Below, in pieces: positions 5,390 through 6,956 of a stretch of DNA of 6,956 nucleotides. Every line of letters begins with the position of its first letter. The first letter of the stretch is position 1. The notes under the pieces were generated by a model. It was not told where the DNA came from. It was given only the letters and a program-made list of their open reading frames with translations, and made no database searches. The DNA is taken from assembly GCA_947523045.1 (NCBI GenBank), contig CANNUR010000160.1, forward strand, positions 1-6,956, read 5' to 3'. The position numbers were made by a program, and so were the translations under genes. The stretch is from an uncultured Prosthecobacter sp. Lineage in GTDB: Bacteria > Verrucomicrobiota > Verrucomicrobiia > Verrucomicrobiales > Verrucomicrobiaceae.

Positions 5390-6508
5390 ATGGAAATTGC
5401 TCCACGCCGCCTGCTCTCGCTCGATGCCCTGCGTGGCTTCGCCATGTTTTGGCTGCTCGGCGGCACGGCTCTGGTGCGTGCATTGACCGAGGGTGCCACG
5501 GAGGGTTCCTGGAGCTGGCAGTTGCGCCGGCAGTTTGAGCATGTCGAATGGGAGGGTTTTCGCTTCTACGATTTCATCTTCCCGCTTTTCCTGTTCTGCA
5601 TCGGCGTGGCCGTGCCTCTGTCGGTGGAAAAGCGCCTGAGCGCGGGTGACACCCGGCTGTGCATCCTGCGTCAGGCGGCGGTGCGGTTGGGCTGGATGAT
5701 CTTCTTCGGCTGGTGGGTGAATGGCAATCTGCTGACCTGGGATCCCGCCAAGTTTGCGCTCTCCTACAGCGTGCTCATGATGCTTGGCTTCGGCTACTTC
5801 ATGGCGGTGGCCCTCGTGCTGTTCACCCGCGAGCGCACGCAGGTGATGGTGACGGCCGGCATACTGCTGGCCTACTGGGCGCTGCAGATGGGCGTGACCG
5901 TGCCGGGCGGCGTCGCCGGGCAGTTCGTGCCAGGCGGCATCTTCAGTGACTGGCTTTACGACCAGACCATCGGCCGTCTCGACGCCCCCTGGAAGAGTCG
6001 GTACGGGCGTGGCTTTCCGCTGACCTTGTGGACGCATGGCGCCACCGCGATGCTGGGGGTGTTTGCCTGGCGTGTTCTGCAGCGGGCCGCCAACCTCCGG
6101 CGCGGGGTCCTGCTGCTGGCCGCAGGCGGCGGGGTCTTGCTGCTGATCGGCTGGCTGTGGAGTTGGTACCTGCCGATCGTCAAGAACCGCTGGACCAGTT
6201 CCTACGTGCTGTGGTGCGGCGGCCTGAGCTGGCTGCTGCTGGCGTTTTTTTATGCCGTGCTCGACGGACTGAGGTGGCGGCGCTGGGCCGGATTGTTCCT
6301 CGTGCTCGGCGGCAACTCCATTCTCGCCTACCTGATCTCGACCGTGTTCATGGCGCCGTTCCGCAGTCTGGCTGGCACTTTGTTCGGCGGTCTGTCACTG
6401 TGGTTGCCGGAGCAGACCCACGCCGTGCTGCTGGTGCTGGCGTCCTACGGTGCCGTCTGGCTGCTGCTGGCCTGGCTGCACCGGCAGAAGCTGTTCCTGC
6501 GCCTGTGA
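5390..6508 (+). CDS. Heparan-alpha-glucosaminide N-acetyltransferase-like membrane protein (DUF5009 / NagX-like)
   Basis: A multi-pass inner-membrane protein of 372 residues with roughly ten hydrophobic segments. It begins with the family's LLSLDALRGFAMFWLLGG (8-25). This is followed by EHVEWEGFRFYDFIFPLFLF (50-69), where His51 aligns with the histidine assigned to the active site of human HGSNAT in its H-x-x-W-x-G-x(4)-D-x-x-F-P context. LPIVKNRWTSSYVL (261-274) and VLGGNSILAYLIS (305-317) are further family signatures. Human HGSNAT moves acetyl groups from acetyl-CoA across the lysosomal membrane to glucosamine ends. Bacterial NagX relatives sit in N-acetylglucosamine utilisation clusters, but their reaction is not firmly known. 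An acyltransferase or transporter for amino sugars or cell-wall glycans is therefore inference. The ATG at 5390 begins five residues before the conserved Arg-Arg-Leu-Leu. No Shine-Dalgarno is visible. The gene may share a transcript with the propeller gene and ends 6 bp from the convergent kinase gene. Confidence 0.88.
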   Translation: MEIAPRRLLSLDALRGFAMFWLLGGTALVRALTEGATEGSWSWQLRRQFEHVEWEGFRFYDFIFPLFLFCIGVAVPLSVEKRLSAGDTRLCILRQAAVRLGWMIFFGWWVNGNLLTWDPAKFALSYSVLMMLGFGYFMAVALVLFTRERTQVMVTAGILLAYWALQMGVTVPGGVAGQFVPGGIFSDWLYDQTIGRLDAPWKSRYGRGFPLTLWTHGATAMLGVFAWRVLQRAANLRRGVLLLAAGGGVLLLIGWLWSWYLPIVKNRWTSSYVLWCGGLSWLLLAFFYAVLDGLRWRRWAGLFLVLGGNSILAYLISTVFMAPFRSLAGTLFGGLSLWLPEQTHAVLLVLASYGAVWLLLAWLHRQKLFLRL

Positions 6509-6514
6509 TGAAGT

Positions 6515-6956
6515 TCAGTCGCGGGGAGTGACCGGATCGGTCAGCACCTCGTGCAGGGCCTGCAGCAGGGTTTCGGTGGTGTAGGGCTTGGGAATGAAGC
6601 GGCGCACACCGGCGCGTTCCGCCCGGGCCTTCATCGCTTCCACGTGCAGGCCGCTGGAGGCGATGATGCGTGCTCCCGGGGCGATGCGCAGTAGAACTTG
6701 AATCGCCGCAGCACCGTCCATAACCGGCATCATCATGTCGGTCAGCACCACATCGATCTCCCGGTGGCGCGCGGCGAAGATGGCGGTGGCTTCGGCACCG
6801 TCGGCGGCGAGCAGGACGCGGTAGCCAAAGGTCTGCAGGGTTTGGCGGGCGATCTGGCGGACTGACTCCTCGTCGTCGACGATCAGCACCGTTTGGCCGC
6901 TGCCGCGCGGCAGTTGCTGCACGGGGGCGGGGGCTTCGGTTTCGACGCCCTCAAGG
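6515..6956 (-). CDS. C-terminal receiver domain, probably of a hybrid sensor histidine kinase (5'-truncated)
   Basis: A CheY-like receiver that accepts phosphate on an aspartate in a two-component relay. The frame is open to the right edge, so the protein is truncated. A GTG at 6922 could be taken as a start, but the frame upstream continues as an acidic, proline/alanine linker (LEGVETEAPAPV) leading to LPRGSGQTVLIVDDEE. That LPRG-x-G linker before the first receiver strand is typical of hybrid kinases, between the ATPase domain and a C-terminal receiver. Numbering from that GTG, the acidic pocket is Asp16, Asp17 and Glu18. The phospho-acceptor is Asp62 in LTDMMMPVMDG, the serine is at 89/90 in ASSG, and Lys112 is in FIPKPY. 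The domain is complete and is followed by only about eight residues, so there is no DNA-binding output domain. The kinase part is not visible, so its signal is unknown. Confidence 0.87.
   Translation of the reverse strand, partial: LEGVETEAPAPVQQLPRGSGQTVLIVDDEESVRQIARQTLQTFGYRVLLAADGAEATAIFAARHREIDVVLTDMMMPVMDGAAAIQVLLRIAPGARIIASSGLHVEAMKARAERAGVRRFIPKPYTTETLLQALHEVLTDPVTPRD

Noticed and set aside
5381..6037. A 218-codon minus-strand open frame opposite the membrane-protein gene.
   Set aside because: It is His/Gln/Glu-rich, as expected for the antisense of hydrophobic codons, and overlies well-conserved DUF5009 motifs.

Overview
The window is a GC-rich, gene-dense piece of bacterial chromosome with six genes and one regulatory-looking tandem repeat. 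No phage, transposon, CRISPR, tRNA or rRNA is visible. The gene set is a DnaB-type helicase, a NagZ-type glycosidase, a UPF0261/Tm-1-like protein, a seven-blade SBBP propeller and a DUF5009/HGSNAT-like membrane protein. Together with the lack of Shine-Dalgarno sites at every visible start, this fits a Verrucomicrobiota-like organism, perhaps Opitutales. That assignment is inference from gene content only.

Layout. 1-950 (+): C-terminal two thirds of the replicative helicase dnaB, cut by the left edge. 1000-3854 (-): three genes reading leftwards, in transcription order a hotdog-fold acyl-CoA thioesterase (3854-3423), a UPF0261/Tm-1-like protein (3372-2167) and nagZ (2097-1000). They are separated by 50 and 69 bp and may form one operon. 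The 69-bp gap before nagZ consists almost entirely of nine perfect copies of the heptamer GGGAGAT (+ strand). 3855-3997: a divergent intergenic region with a plausible promoter for the thioesterase and a 6-bp inverted repeat. 3998-6508 (+): a secreted seven-bladed beta-propeller protein, then, 33 bp on, a multi-pass membrane protein of the heparan-alpha-glucosaminide N-acetyltransferase-like family. 6515-6956 (-): the C-terminal receiver domain of what is most likely a hybrid sensor histidine kinase running off the right edge.

How the genes relate. NagZ acts in peptidoglycan recycling, and the DUF5009 family is linked to amino sugars, so a loose amino-sugar theme is possible. The two genes are on opposite strands in different transcription units, so this is weak. 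The dnaB and histidine kinase genes look like unrelated neighbours.

Most of the window is ordinary housekeeping and accessory content. The signals most worth a second look are the heptamer array abutting the nagZ start, the open in-frame path between the Tm-1-like stop codon and nagZ, and the shared start-codon context (no Shine-Dalgarno, pyrimidine-C before ATG in five of five genes). I found no convincing new multi-gene system.
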